A DNA stretch of 64,000 bases from Tenrec ecaudatus (lineage: Eukaryota; Chordata; Mammalia; Afrosoricida; Tenrecidae): assembly GCF_050624435.1 (NCBI RefSeq), contig NC_134539.1:44052001-44116000 (forward strand), read 5' to 3'. Below, one piece after another: positions 35,063 to 44,640 of the stretch. Each line of letters starts with the position of its first letter. Positions within the stretch are counted from its first letter, which is position 1. The notes under the pieces are model-generated. The model searched no databases. It had not been told where the DNA came from and was given only the letters and a program-made list of their open reading frames with translations. The position numbers and the translations under genes are program-made.

Positions 35063-35317
35063 ACAAAAGCCTCTTGTGTCAAACACAGAATTGTCAAGAG
35101 AGGAAATTGACACTGATAAAAGACACTAGGTATACCCATTTCTCTACAATAATGCTAGTTCTCACATGTGTTACATGTAACACCAAAGCCACCAGAAACA
35201 AGAATGGTACCTTTGGTTTCCTGGAGAAAAGTTGATTGACTTGCTAGTCAAAGAACCAAGAGAGCTCTGATATATGAGCACTCTGTTACAGTCCTCTTTT
35301 ACCACCCCTTTTGTTCT
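35063..35317. other. Unassigned DNA
   Basis: Nothing recognised. Confidence 0.45.
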
Positions 35318-35673
35318 TCTTCCTACTGTTACTGCTGTTAGGTTAGAACCCTGGAGTTGCCCCCTACTCATAGAGACCCTATGCATGACAGTGCAGAACA
35401 CTTCCCAGTCCTGCCCCATTCCCACACTCATTGTTCTGGTTGAGCCCAGTGTTGCAACTGCTGTGTCAATCCATCTTGCTGAGGACTTCCCTCATTTTTG
35501 CTGTCCGGCTCCTTTACCATGATGTTCTTCCGCAGGAGCAGCCTATCCTGACACCATGAGCAATATACGTGACACAAAGTCTCACCATGCTTGCCTCCAC
35601 TGGGGGAACTTCTTTCAAGAAAGATTTGCTTGTTCTTTTGAGAGTCCATAGTACTTCCGATCTTCTTCCCCAT
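35318..35673 (-). mobile_element. RTE/BovB-type LINE, 3' end
   Basis: Reversed 3' terminus ('ctactcatagagaccctatg') followed by 'tgctgtgtcaatccatcttg' and 'accatgatgttcttccgcag'. 5'-truncated near 35665, where the LTR follows. Confidence 0.78.
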
Positions 35674-36452
35674 TGTGTTAGTCCGGGTAGACTAGAGAAA
35701 CAAATTCATGGACACACATATGTGGATAAGATAAAGCTTTATGTACAAGAACAATTGAATATTGAGAAAACATCCCAGCCCAGTCTGATCAAGTCCATAA
35801 GTTCGATATTAGCCCATATGTCCAAAACCAATCTATAAATCCCTCTCAGACTCACCAACACATGCAAGGACGCCGAATGCAGGAAGATCACAGGGCAGTG
35901 GGTGAAAAGTCTTGTGGCTCCAGTAGCATTGTGAGCATCTCAGTGCTGGCAGGGGTCTCCACATGGTTTCTCTGGCTCCAGAAGTCTAGCTCCATCAGCC
36001 TCTGTCCATGTATCATCTCCACAGAGATGTCTCTCAGGCAGTGAGCAGAGAGAGAGTGTGTATGTGTCCTGCCACCAAGGAGGCAATACAGAGTTCCCAG
36101 AATCCTCAGAAAAAGGCCAGGCCTACACAGAGGCCTCATTGACTATATCCTGATTGACAGGCTAAACTCCACCCCTACACTCTTTTTAAAAATCATTTTA
36201 TTAGGGGCTCATACAACTCTTATCACAATCCATACATACATCAATTATGTCAAGCCCATTTGTACATATGTTGCCATCATCATTCTCAAAATACCTGCTT
36301 TCTACTTGAGCCCTTGGTATCAGCTCCTCATTTTTCCCCTCCTTCTCCACTCCCAGCTTCCTGCTGAACCCTTGATAATTTATGAATTATTATTATTTTG
36401 TCATATCTTACTCTTAATCCTCAAATTGACACCAGATTGTATAACGACCACA
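35674..36452 (-). mobile_element. Solo LTR, ERVL/MaLR-like, split by an L1 fragment
   Basis: Reversed relative of the LTRs at 30607 and 48420. It begins 'tgtgttagtccgggtagact' and ends 'gtataacgaccaca', with a perfect 5-bp duplication CCCAT at 35669-35673 and 36453-36457. Removing the L1 piece at about 36180-36411 leaves roughly 545 bp, in line with the other two. It lies between two RTE relics. Confidence 0.85.
36180..36411 (-). mobile_element. L1 LINE, last about 230 bp, inside an LTR
   Basis: 'aatcattttattaggggctc' followed by 'cttatcacaatccatacata' and 'ccttgataatttatgaatta' is the reversed L1 3' end. A short ACTCTT-like repeat at both edges is compatible with a target duplication. Confidence 0.85.
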
Positions 36453-36457
36453 CCCAT

Positions 36458-37060
36458 CTTGTCATCAAATTGATTCCAACAGATGTAAACAGTGCAGTCA
36501 CACTCACAATTGTTGCCATCCTTGAGCCCACTGTTGCAATGATCCCAATGCAACATGTTGGGAAGCCTCCTCTTCTCCACTTATCATCTGCGTTGGCAAG
36601 CATGGCTTCTTTCTCCAGAGCCTGGTCCCACCTCATCACGTGGTAAAAGCACTTGAGCCAGGACTCGCCATCGTCACTTCTAAGGAACATTCTGACTTCT
36701 TCCGAAATAGACTTGCTCCTTATTCAAGCAATCTGTGGTCTCTTCATTATTGTTTTGCAATACCATCATTCAGAGGCATTTGGTCTTCTCCAGTCTTCCT
36801 TTTTCATTGCGCAGATTTCAAATGCATATGAGGCAACTGACAATATAATTGCTTAGATCAAGAGCACATTAATCCTCCAAGTGACTTCTTTGCTCTTTCC
36901 CACTTAAAATAGATCTTGTGATACAGATTTGCCCACAGCAATATGCCACTTGATTTCTTGCCTGCTGCTTCCATGAGTATTGACTGTGGATCCAAGTAAA
37001 ATAAAATCCTAATTTCAACCTTTTCTCTGTTTACCATGATGTTACTCATTGGTCTAATCC
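36458..37060 (-). mobile_element. RTE/BovB-type LINE, 3' part
   Basis: Starts at the reversed 3' end ('ttgtcatcaaattgattcca'), passes 'ggcttctttctccagagcct' and 'aatgcatatgaggcaactga', and reaches further into the ORF ('gtggatccaagtaaaataaa', 'accatgatgttactcattgg') than the other 3' pieces. Heavily mutated. Confidence 0.75.
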
Positions 37061-37349
37061 TGCCTCATAGAGATTGGGATTTACGACACATAGGATAATT
37101 TTATCAGATCACACAAGGGAGGATAATTACATAATACTGAGAATCCTGACGAAGCCAAGTGAACACATATTTTGAATAGATAATTCAGTTCAAAACACCT
37201 TCCCACTATAACTTCCTCTTTCTCTATTGCTCCCCACACCTCTGCTCCTCATACCTCTTTCAGTCTCTGAGCCAACCAGTAATTCAGATCATGGTTGAAT
37301 TATCTGTGTAAATGTTAATATTTTGTGCCTATCTTTCTAAATCATTAAA
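37061..37349. other. Unassigned DNA
   Basis: Nothing recognised. Confidence 0.45.
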
Positions 37350-37520
37350 TAAAAGAGGGCATGGAGTCAGAGAACTGGATGTAGACCCTAATTTAATCAT
37401 AGATGAAGTGAGTGATCTTAAGTAAGTTATCTCATATCTTCATACCATGGATTATACATTTGTAAAATAGGAATAAGAACAGCACCTACCTCATTGACTG
37501 TGGTAATATAACATGAATAA
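37350..37520 (+). mobile_element. MIR SINE relic
   Basis: 'agtgatcttaagtaagttat' and 'atttgtaaaataggaataag' then 'agcacctacctcattgac' follow the MIR forward order. Confidence 0.7.
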
Positions 37521-38036
37521 AAATTTTTTTAAATGTAAATATTCTTCAAAAACCATCTAGGAAAATAAAGGGAGTGCAAAACTAATCCGCATTGAAGAAC
37601 TACTGAGTAATAGATGCTTTTTATCTGTTAACATGCTACGTTCTAGACTAGTGGGTTAATGTATTGTCCTGAGTTGCTTCTATTTTGTGTTGCTGTTCAG
37701 TAATTTTTACTCTTTTACACCAGTGTCGATGGCGATGCTGATGCTCTGTCTACATTTCTCTTCTCATTTTGGCTCTATCTTCCGGCAAGTTAATCATCCT
37801 AGAGTTGCAACTATCAACTGTAGGCAGATGTTTCAGAAATCTACTCTGTAGGAGGGAACTCATCACATCAGTAAACAATCCCACCGGGCAAGACATCATC
37901 CCGAAGTCATGGTGACATTATCAAGACTGTGAACTCCCAGGTAGTTGCTATGACTCACGGATACATGCATGGCCGCACTGGAGCCTCTGCTTGGTGTTAC
38001 ACCAGTATGATCCATTTGTCAGCTGGGTTCAGTTCC
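37521..38036. other. Unassigned DNA
   Basis: Nothing recognised. Confidence 0.45.
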
Positions 38037-38044
38037 ATCTAGAG
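38037..38044. repeat. hAT target site copy 1 (ATCTAGAG)
   Basis: Eight bases directly left of the SPIN-type element. The same octamer recurs at 38240-38247 and 39090-39097. Confidence 0.93.
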
Positions 38045-38239
38045 CGTCGGTTCTCAACCTGTGGGTCGTGACCCCTTTGGGAGTCAAAACGACCCTTTCA
38101 CAGGGGTCGCCCAATTCATAGCAGTTTCAAAATGACAGTGATGAAGTAGCCACAAAAATAATTTTATGCTTCGGGGGGTCACCACAACATGACGAGCTGT
38201 ATTGAAGGGTCGCAGCATTAAGAAGATTGAGAACCACAG
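38045..38239 (+). mobile_element. SPIN-type hAT MITE, 195 bp
   Basis: 'ggttctcaacctgtgggtcg', 'tcacaggggtcgcccaattc', 'gggtcaccacaacatgacga' and 'aagattgagaaccacag' match in order the non-autonomous SPIN element, a hAT transposon spread horizontally among tetrapods. The inner portion is slightly shortened. Flanked by perfect 8-bp duplications (38037-38044 and 38240-38247). It has no coding capacity and would have depended on a transposase supplied in trans. Confidence 0.88.
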
Positions 38240-38247
38240 ATCTAGAG
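38240..38247. repeat. hAT target site copy 2 (ATCTAGAG), shared by two elements
   Basis: The only DNA between the SPIN-type element and the second hAT element. It serves as right duplication of one and left duplication of the other. Confidence 0.93.
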
Positions 38248-39089
38248 CAGGGGTACTCAGTACATCGATCCTGATCTACTAATCGATCTCAAATGTAATG
38301 TGGGTAGATCGCATGACATTAAAAAAATAGACATAAGCCTTTCATCAATTCCATCACTTAGTTGATATACAGCGCAGCCAATCAGCTGCAATCTTAGGTG
38401 TCAAACGCATGCACAAACAACTGCATTAAGTGCAGCAAAATTGACAAGCTAAATTATTACCAACTTTTAGACCTTTTTTTTTTCCTCTTCAACGTAAGAA
38501 AGGGTATTACAATGAGTGGGGGAGCTGGACCAAGTAAGAAGACAAAAATATATCACTTTCATACGGAATGGAAGATTTTGACACTACAAGCCAACATTCA
38601 GCTGAAGTCCAGAACGCATGAACAGTTCTGGAACTTACTCGCAGAGGGAAGGTGCCCAAACATGAGAAAATGCACTACCTCCTTGACTGCATTATTCAGC
38701 TCTATTTATTTATGTGAGTCAGCCTTTTCCCACATCAAGATCATAAAGTCCAAGCACCGTTCCACCATGACTGATGACCATTTGGAAGTGTGCTTGAGGC
38801 TGGCTGTCAGCAGCTACTGTCCAAACTATGTATCCCTGGCTCATTCCTTCGGTGCAAGTCATCAGAGTAAACTCAGGTCATGACAAAAATGTACGCAGTT
38901 AATTGTGTTGTGTTGTGCAATATGGACTCATGCCGTTATGCAAGGTACATAAACAAACCTTGTACATGTAAAGAATTCTCACTGCATTTATGAATAAATA
39001 AATATGTTTTGCATTTGTGTCGTTGGGAGATGATTTTGACTTGATCATTTTATAAGTAGCTCACATGCTGACAAAGTGTGAGTGCCCCG
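38248..39089 (+). mobile_element. Second hAT element, internally deleted, 842 bp
   Basis: Left end CAGGGGTACTCA and right end TGAGTGCCCCG are inverted (one change and one missing base). It is flanked by ATCTAGAG on both sides (38240-38247 and 39090-39097). It carries a shortened transposase ORF of the Charlie/GTF2IRD2-ZBED type (38512-38883). The subterminal region has repeated GATC-rich words ('catcgatcctgatctactaa', 'tcgatctcaa', 'gtagatcgc'), likely old transposase-binding sites by analogy with other hATs. Defective and non-autonomous. Confidence 0.88.
38512..38883 (+). pseudogene. Internally deleted hAT transposase ORF, 123 codons, open
   Basis: Starts at ATG 38512 (MSGGAGPSKKTKIYHFHTEW), the usual N-terminus of GTF2IRD2/ZBED-like hAT transposases just before the BED zinc finger. 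It then jumps to the C-terminal part: TLQANIQLKSRTHEQFWNLL, YLCESAFSHIKIIKSKHRST, CLRLAVSSYC. The last segments belong to the hAT dimerisation domain. The BED finger and the whole DDE catalytic domain (hundreds of residues) are missing, yet the frame stays open across the junction. A 38-codon in-frame extension upstream reaches an ATG at 38398. It cannot catalyse transposition; any DNA-binding or dimer role is untested. Confidence 0.8.
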
Positions 39090-39097
39090 ATCTAGAG
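39090..39097. repeat. hAT target site copy 3 (ATCTAGAG)
   Basis: Directly right of the second hAT element and identical to the copies at 38037 and 38240. Confidence 0.93.
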
Positions 39098-39344
39098 GCT
39101 CAGATGAGGAAGACTCAGCAAATCTCATTCAGAATTTATCTCCTTGCAGCTATGCAAATTAGTTCCTCCTTTCCTTGCTTATTCTCAACTCCGAAGGGAC
39201 ACCCTCAGGTCCCCACCACACCACACAGCAGCCTCCATAAGCCCTGTCACAGCATGGTAGTTTCTTTCTCCGAGGTCATCCATAAAATGTGTATATATGT
39301 GTATATGTATATATGTATGTGTATATATGTATATATATATTATA
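39098..39344. other. Unassigned DNA ending in a TA/TGTA microsatellite
   Basis: Unassigned up to about 39283. From 39284 to 39344 alternating TGTATA/TATATG simple repeat leads directly into an L1 3' UTR. Confidence 0.6.
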
Positions 39345-40117
39345 TTAAATGAAGGGGGAAGTGCAGAGTGGAGACCCAAGGCCCAAGTGTCGGCCAATGG
39401 AGATCCCATCATAGAGGGGTTTAGGAGAGGAGATGGGTTAATTAGGGTGTGAGGTAGTATCAATGAAGAACACAGCTTTCCCCCAGATCCTGGATGCTTC
39501 CTCCCCCCAACTACCATGATCCGAATTCTACCTTGCAGGGCTGGATAGGACAGAGGCTGTACACTGGTACATATGAGGGTTGGAGGTACAGGGAATCCAG
39601 GGTGGATGATACCTTCAGGACCAAGGGTGTGAGGGACGATGCTGGGAGAGTGGAGGGTGAGTGGGTTGGAAAGGGGGAACTGATTACAAGGATCCACATG
39701 TGACCTCTTCCCTGGGAGAGGGACAGCAGAGAAGGGGGGGCGGGGAGACTCCGGATAGGGCAAGATATGACAAAATAACGAGGTATAAATTACCAAGGGC
39801 ATATGAGGGAGGGGGGAATGGGGAGGGAGGGGGAAAAAAAAAGAGGACCTGATGCAAGGGGCTTAAGTGGAGAGCAAATGCCTTGAGAATGATTGGGGCA
39901 GGGAATGTATGGATGTGCTTTATACAATTGATGTATGTATATATATGGATTGTGGTAAGAGTTGTTTGAGTCCCTAATAAAATGTAAAAGAAGAAAAGAG
40001 AAAAAAAATGATTAGGGCCAAGACTGTACAGATGTGCTTTATACAATTGATGTATGTATATGTATGAACTGTGAAAAGAATTGTATCAGCCCCAATAAAT
40101 TGTTAAAATAAAAAAAA
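39345..40117 (+). mobile_element. L1 LINE 3' UTR with a doubled 3' end
   Basis: Runs from 'gggggaagtgcagagtggag' through 'ttgcagggctggataggaca' and the G-rich tract (39807-39840) to a first end 'gagtccctaataaaatg' with an A/G-rich tail (39976-40009). A second copy of the final 100 bases follows directly ('atgtgctttatacaattgat' again, then 'cagccccaataaattg' and an A-run). Confidence 0.85.
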
Positions 40118-40204
40118 AATCTTTCTCTCTCCTCTCCCTTCAGAAAGACCCCCCGGTCCTTCTTTGAAGGGTTTTAGACCTTTTCCCTATAAGAATGTTA
40201 TTTT

Positions 40205-40440
40205 TTTTGCATTTGCCCCAAGCTTTGTGCCAAAGGAGCAACTGGGGGGGGGGGGGCACAGAGGATTGTGCATTTGAGTTGCAAACCACAAAGCCAGTGC
40301 CTTGCACCCTCCAGGAAGGGGAGGCTGGCGATTCCTGCAAAGATTTTAAACGTCTTGGAAACCCAAAGGCTTCTGATCTGTCCTGCGGGGACCCCATGAG
40401 TCAGAATGAACTTGGCGACAGTGTCTTTGTTTGGCTTCCC
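40205..40440 (+). mobile_element. AfroSINE-related SINE, diverged
   Basis: The tail is clear ('ggggaccccatgagtcagaa', 'tgaacttggcgacag') and 'tggaaacccaaaggcttctg' fits the middle. The head is weak. A run of 13 G lies at 40244-40256. Confidence 0.6.
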
Positions 40441-41611
40441 TTTTGGGGTGTAAAAATTACAATGCGAAGGGAACAAGAAAGAGTCTAGATGGGGGCGAGC
40501 CAAAGAAGCTGAAGTGTTATCTCAGATGTGCTGTGACTGACACGTGCAGGTGGGACAGAAGAGGTGGGCTAGGGGAAGAGCTGAAACCGGAAGTGAACAA
40601 AACAAGTAGCAAAAAGTCAGAAGAAGGATTTGGTGACATCGAAGTCTTCCTCAGAACTCTCCAACTCTGCGCCACGTGACTCTCTTCATCCTCTCTCTCT
40701 CCTCAGATGCATGTTTCAGCTGCCTAGACCTCCGTGGCTGTTCACAGAGTGTCCCATGTTGGCACTGCTGTTCTTGCATCTTCTCTATAAATGGGCATCC
40801 TCACATGCTCCTCGGGCAAAGTCCTATTTTGTCCTCAATGCCCATATTAGGTGGCACCTATTTCAAAGAATTGTCTATGATCTTTCCTCCTTTCCCAATT
40901 TAATCTGATTTCTTACTGCACCAAATACTCCGATTGCACTTTAAAATCCCCACCATACTACTCAGCACTGTGATGTGTGCCCTTATAGTGCTCTCTAATT
41001 GAGTTCAACTCAATAGGAGGAAGATCTTTTCAACAATTAGAGGCCTTTCACTGGGCTGAGATGAGCTGTCTATGAAGGCGGAGAGCTGATCCTCACTAAC
41101 GGTTTCATGCAATCGGATTAATTGTCAGAGAACTGAAATGAATCCCCAAACCTACTGTAGAGATTTTAACATCTAATAGAAATGTTGGACTGGAAAATCT
41201 TTAAGATCCTGTATCACCCAGAGATGCTGGCTCGCATAGCAAAGTAGCGCTCACTTTGTAAACAGCTTCTGAGCAGTTGCCCTATACTCAGACCGTAACT
41301 ACAAGGTCACATGTTTGCAGCGGCCTGACAAGTGACTCAAATTTAAGAAGCAGGCTGAGTGTTGGGACCATTGGATGATGGTGGGGAAAGTGGCCCACTG
41401 TTGCAGAGAGGCCAGTACCCACTTCTCAGCCCCAATCCCTCTCGGCTGGTTAGGCATGTTTTAACTTTATCACCTATGTCTTAAACAAAACCTGCTTTTC
41501 CATTCTTCATCCAAGGAAAGGGACTCTTGTCTATACTCATGACTATTGTATAAGGTCTATATAATACTTAATGAGTATATAATATAATGTGTGCATACAC
41601 ATGCACATAAA
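40441..41611. other. Unassigned DNA
   Basis: No repeat or gene recognised. A possible degraded SINE head lies near 41225-41330. Confidence 0.4.
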
Positions 41612-41617
41612 CACATA

Positions 41618-41975
41618 TGGCAAAGAATTTTGAGAGTACCATGGACTGCCAAAAAAGCAAACGAATCTGTATTGGGAAAAATCATAGCCAGAGAACCCCT
41701 CAGCAAGGAAGGTGAGACTTCTTCTAATACACCTTGGACATGTAGTCAGGAAAGACCAGTCCCTGGAAGAGGACGTCATGTCTGGTAACACAGAGAGTCA
41801 GCAAAAAGGAGGAAACCCCCCAAGGAGACGGATTGAAACAGTGGCTACAAAAATGGGATCCAATCAAATATAACAATAACTGTGTGAATGGCACAGGACT
41901 GGGTTCATATCGTTCCGATCGACGAAGGGTTACTGTAAGCCAGAGCCAACTTGATGGCACGTAAGAACAACGTTT
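41618..41975 (+). mobile_element. RTE/BovB-type LINE, 3' end
   Basis: 'taccatggactgccaaaaaa', 'tagtcaggaaagaccagtcc', 'ggagacggattgaaacagtg' and the tail 'agccagagccaacttgatgg'. 5'-truncated to about 360 bp. Confidence 0.82.
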
Positions 41976-42905
41976 TGCCTCTAGAGAACCCGCCCTAACA
42001 CCACAGTGGAAACAGTAGAGAATGGTAGTCATACCATGGGAGAGAAACACTTGGTAAGAGGCAAGGAGTAAACTCAGCCAATAGAGTGAGCTTTAAAAAG
42101 AGGAAATCCCAGACAGACCCATGTTCCTAAAACTCTGACAAAGAGCTGTGCAGAAAAATGCTTCTCCTTGCATCCGTCCTAAACCAGGTCATCCCCGAGA
42201 TCCGGCAGCTAGAAAAGACGCTGTCTACTTTAATACCCACACAACAGTGCCCCTTCCGACCTGGAGAGCCATTGTTACACCCGAGGAGCTGCAAGTGGGT
42301 CTTGAAGAGAACGTGGTTGGGCAGCGGCCCGATCTTTCCTTTCAGATTGTCACCAGGACAGGATTCTTTCCAGGGCTGAGAGACAGGTTTCTTTTCATTT
42401 GAGAAGAAACAGATTTTGCCCTGACTCTGCAAGGGCAATACAAGCCAGGAGGAAGAGATTCATTATTTTTACCTGTAATCGTTCCACATTCCTGACCCGA
42501 ATGTTATCCCACACCCAGGTACATTCAACCCACCTGCAGAGGAGCGGAACACACACAACGTGCTTAGGATGCAACACTCCTCCCGTCATTTCTATGTTTC
42601 CTAAGAAAAATAAATGAAGGCCTGCTGGGCAAAGATGGAAAACGAAGCAACCAAAGGAGGAATTGAGTGGATTTGAGATGTGAATTTTCAGAACCAATCC
42701 CCCACCCCCAACCCCATTAATCCTTCTCTCTCTCTTTTTTTTGTCGTTTCTCCATTATGTGGGATTAGTTCTTTGTAAATTTGGATTTGTACTCATGAAT
42801 TAAATTCTTGGCAACTGCTGTTCCTGCTGACTGGATGCTTCTTTGTGTTCTTTGTAAGATCTGTAACTCATTGCACCTGTTGCATCTGAAGAGTCTGCTG
42901 CAGCC

Positions 42906-42908
<3 letters not shown>
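41976..42908. other. Unassigned, mostly single-copy DNA
   Basis: No repeat recognised. The plus-strand open stretches at 42148-42402 and 42158-42379 overlap in different frames and lack family features. Confidence 0.4.

Positions 42909-42958
<50 letters not shown>
42909..42958. repeat. (GT)25 microsatellite
   Basis: Uninterrupted GT dinucleotide run of about 25 units. Confidence 0.97.
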
Positions 42959-42959
<1 letters not shown>

Positions 42960-44640
42960 CTTTGAACATTCTATAACATTCAATGTATAAGGATGGATTC
43001 CAGGATGGTAGGAGTTGTTAAATAATGGGCTGAACTAGAGGCCAGTTGGGAGACCTCTTTCTTTAGCGGTTTAAAACAAAGTAGCAGGAAAAGCTTTAAA
43101 CAGCACAGTATGCATTGATGCTTGTTTATTTGGCAGGAGGTAAGAAAAGATGAATTCTGAAGCCTTTCCAGGCATCGGGGGCTTTTGACCACAGATCAAG
43201 AAGTTCCGTTATCTTCCAGTTAAAATTGCATGAGTTTCAGATGGGATAGCCTTACGGAGAAAAGGGGAAGAGTAATTTACTCAAGGGAACAGATGAGCCA
43301 GTTTGTGAAAGCCCAGGAGCAAGACTTCACACCCCTGCTCCCTCCTCCTCCCCAGATACACACTGTCTTCCTTTACTTTGCTCTTTGTCCTTTCAAATAA
43401 ACATTAAGCAGCTGGATTGCAAACCTTGGTAGACAAACTGTATACTTTTCATCAAGTTATACATTTCTGAAAAATTATATTAGCATTTATGTCAGAAAGT
43501 TGTTGCAATTTTTTTTCAATGAGCTAGATTTTTTTAATAGGAAAAAGAGAGAGTGGATCAGGATGTCTATCTTAGCAGCTGAATGAACAGCTCTACCGAA
43601 CAAACATTTCTGGTTTATATGGTATCTATTATTTATAATACAATCACTCAATTTAATGAAAATGGTACCATGTCTTTTTTTCCCCTGTCTCCCCCCCTAC
43701 CGCCCCCCAATCCAGCACCATGTCTTTTATACTATAATACACCCCCTCCCTTTATTTCCCATCCACAGCTTTATCTGAGACAGAAGACACCCAAATGGAG
43801 GAGAATCGTTTTCTTAGAGGTTGTTGGGTTTTCTTTCTCTTCCCTACTGTTCCTCCACCAACAGCAGCACCAGGGTTCAAAAAGTTTATAGAAAGAATGG
43901 AATTTAAAGGTAATGGACTTTTCCTACAAATCTCTTCAGCTCCCTTGTAGTGAGCCTTTCTCTAAGCATCCTTGAATACATCTACAAGTTAACTATCCGT
44001 TGAATGGGCCTCCAGAAATGTACAAGGGATCTATGTCCTAGAAGGGAGACCCCATCTTCCATAAGCACAAAATGGGTCATCACTTCTAGGAAGTGGTGTA
44101 TCATCTCAAATGAATACTACCAACATCATCAGCAGTATCAGCAGAGAAGGGTATTGAAATCCCCAGCATTGGCCTTCAGTTGAGAAGCTAGATTTATAAA
44201 CTCTCTTTTGCCCAAACCAGTCTGCAATGAATAGACCAGGGGTACTTTTCAACAAGGAAGGCCCTGGCCTGGTAACTTGAACACAGTCATTTGAAAGCCA
44301 TTAACCACCATGATCACATCACTGAAGAAACAGAGCAGGGACTTGAGAAACTGAGAACAGAGATAATTAAGCATGGATATGAAGAGAGAAGTAAGCAAAG
44401 CCGAGCATCCTATGAAACTAGAGCTCAGAGATGCGCAAGAAGCCAAGGGTAAGAGAAAAGGTTTGCCACAATGGACATCAGCCACTTCACCCTCAGGCTC
44501 ACATGCATGCTGCTTACAGGTGGTCTTCAGAAGGGTTGGCTTGACTGCATTCACCAACAGTAATCCTGGGCAAATAAAGACTATCTCATATCCCAAGCTA
44601 TTTTTCCGTGTTTTTTTTGAACTTGCATAGACAGGATTTC
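42959..44640. other. Unassigned DNA
   Basis: No repeat or gene recognised. C-rich patch at about 43680-43750. Confidence 0.4.

Noticed and set aside
39185..39802. A 205-codon minus-strand ORF
   Set aside because: It lies across unassigned DNA, a TA-rich microsatellite and the antisense of an L1 3' UTR. The peptide is Pro/Ser/Thr-rich low-complexity, with an alternating Tyr/Ile/Thr/His run from the microsatellite.
42765..42990. ORFs with Thr-His or Val-Cys repeats
   Set aside because: They are translations of the GT microsatellite on both strands.
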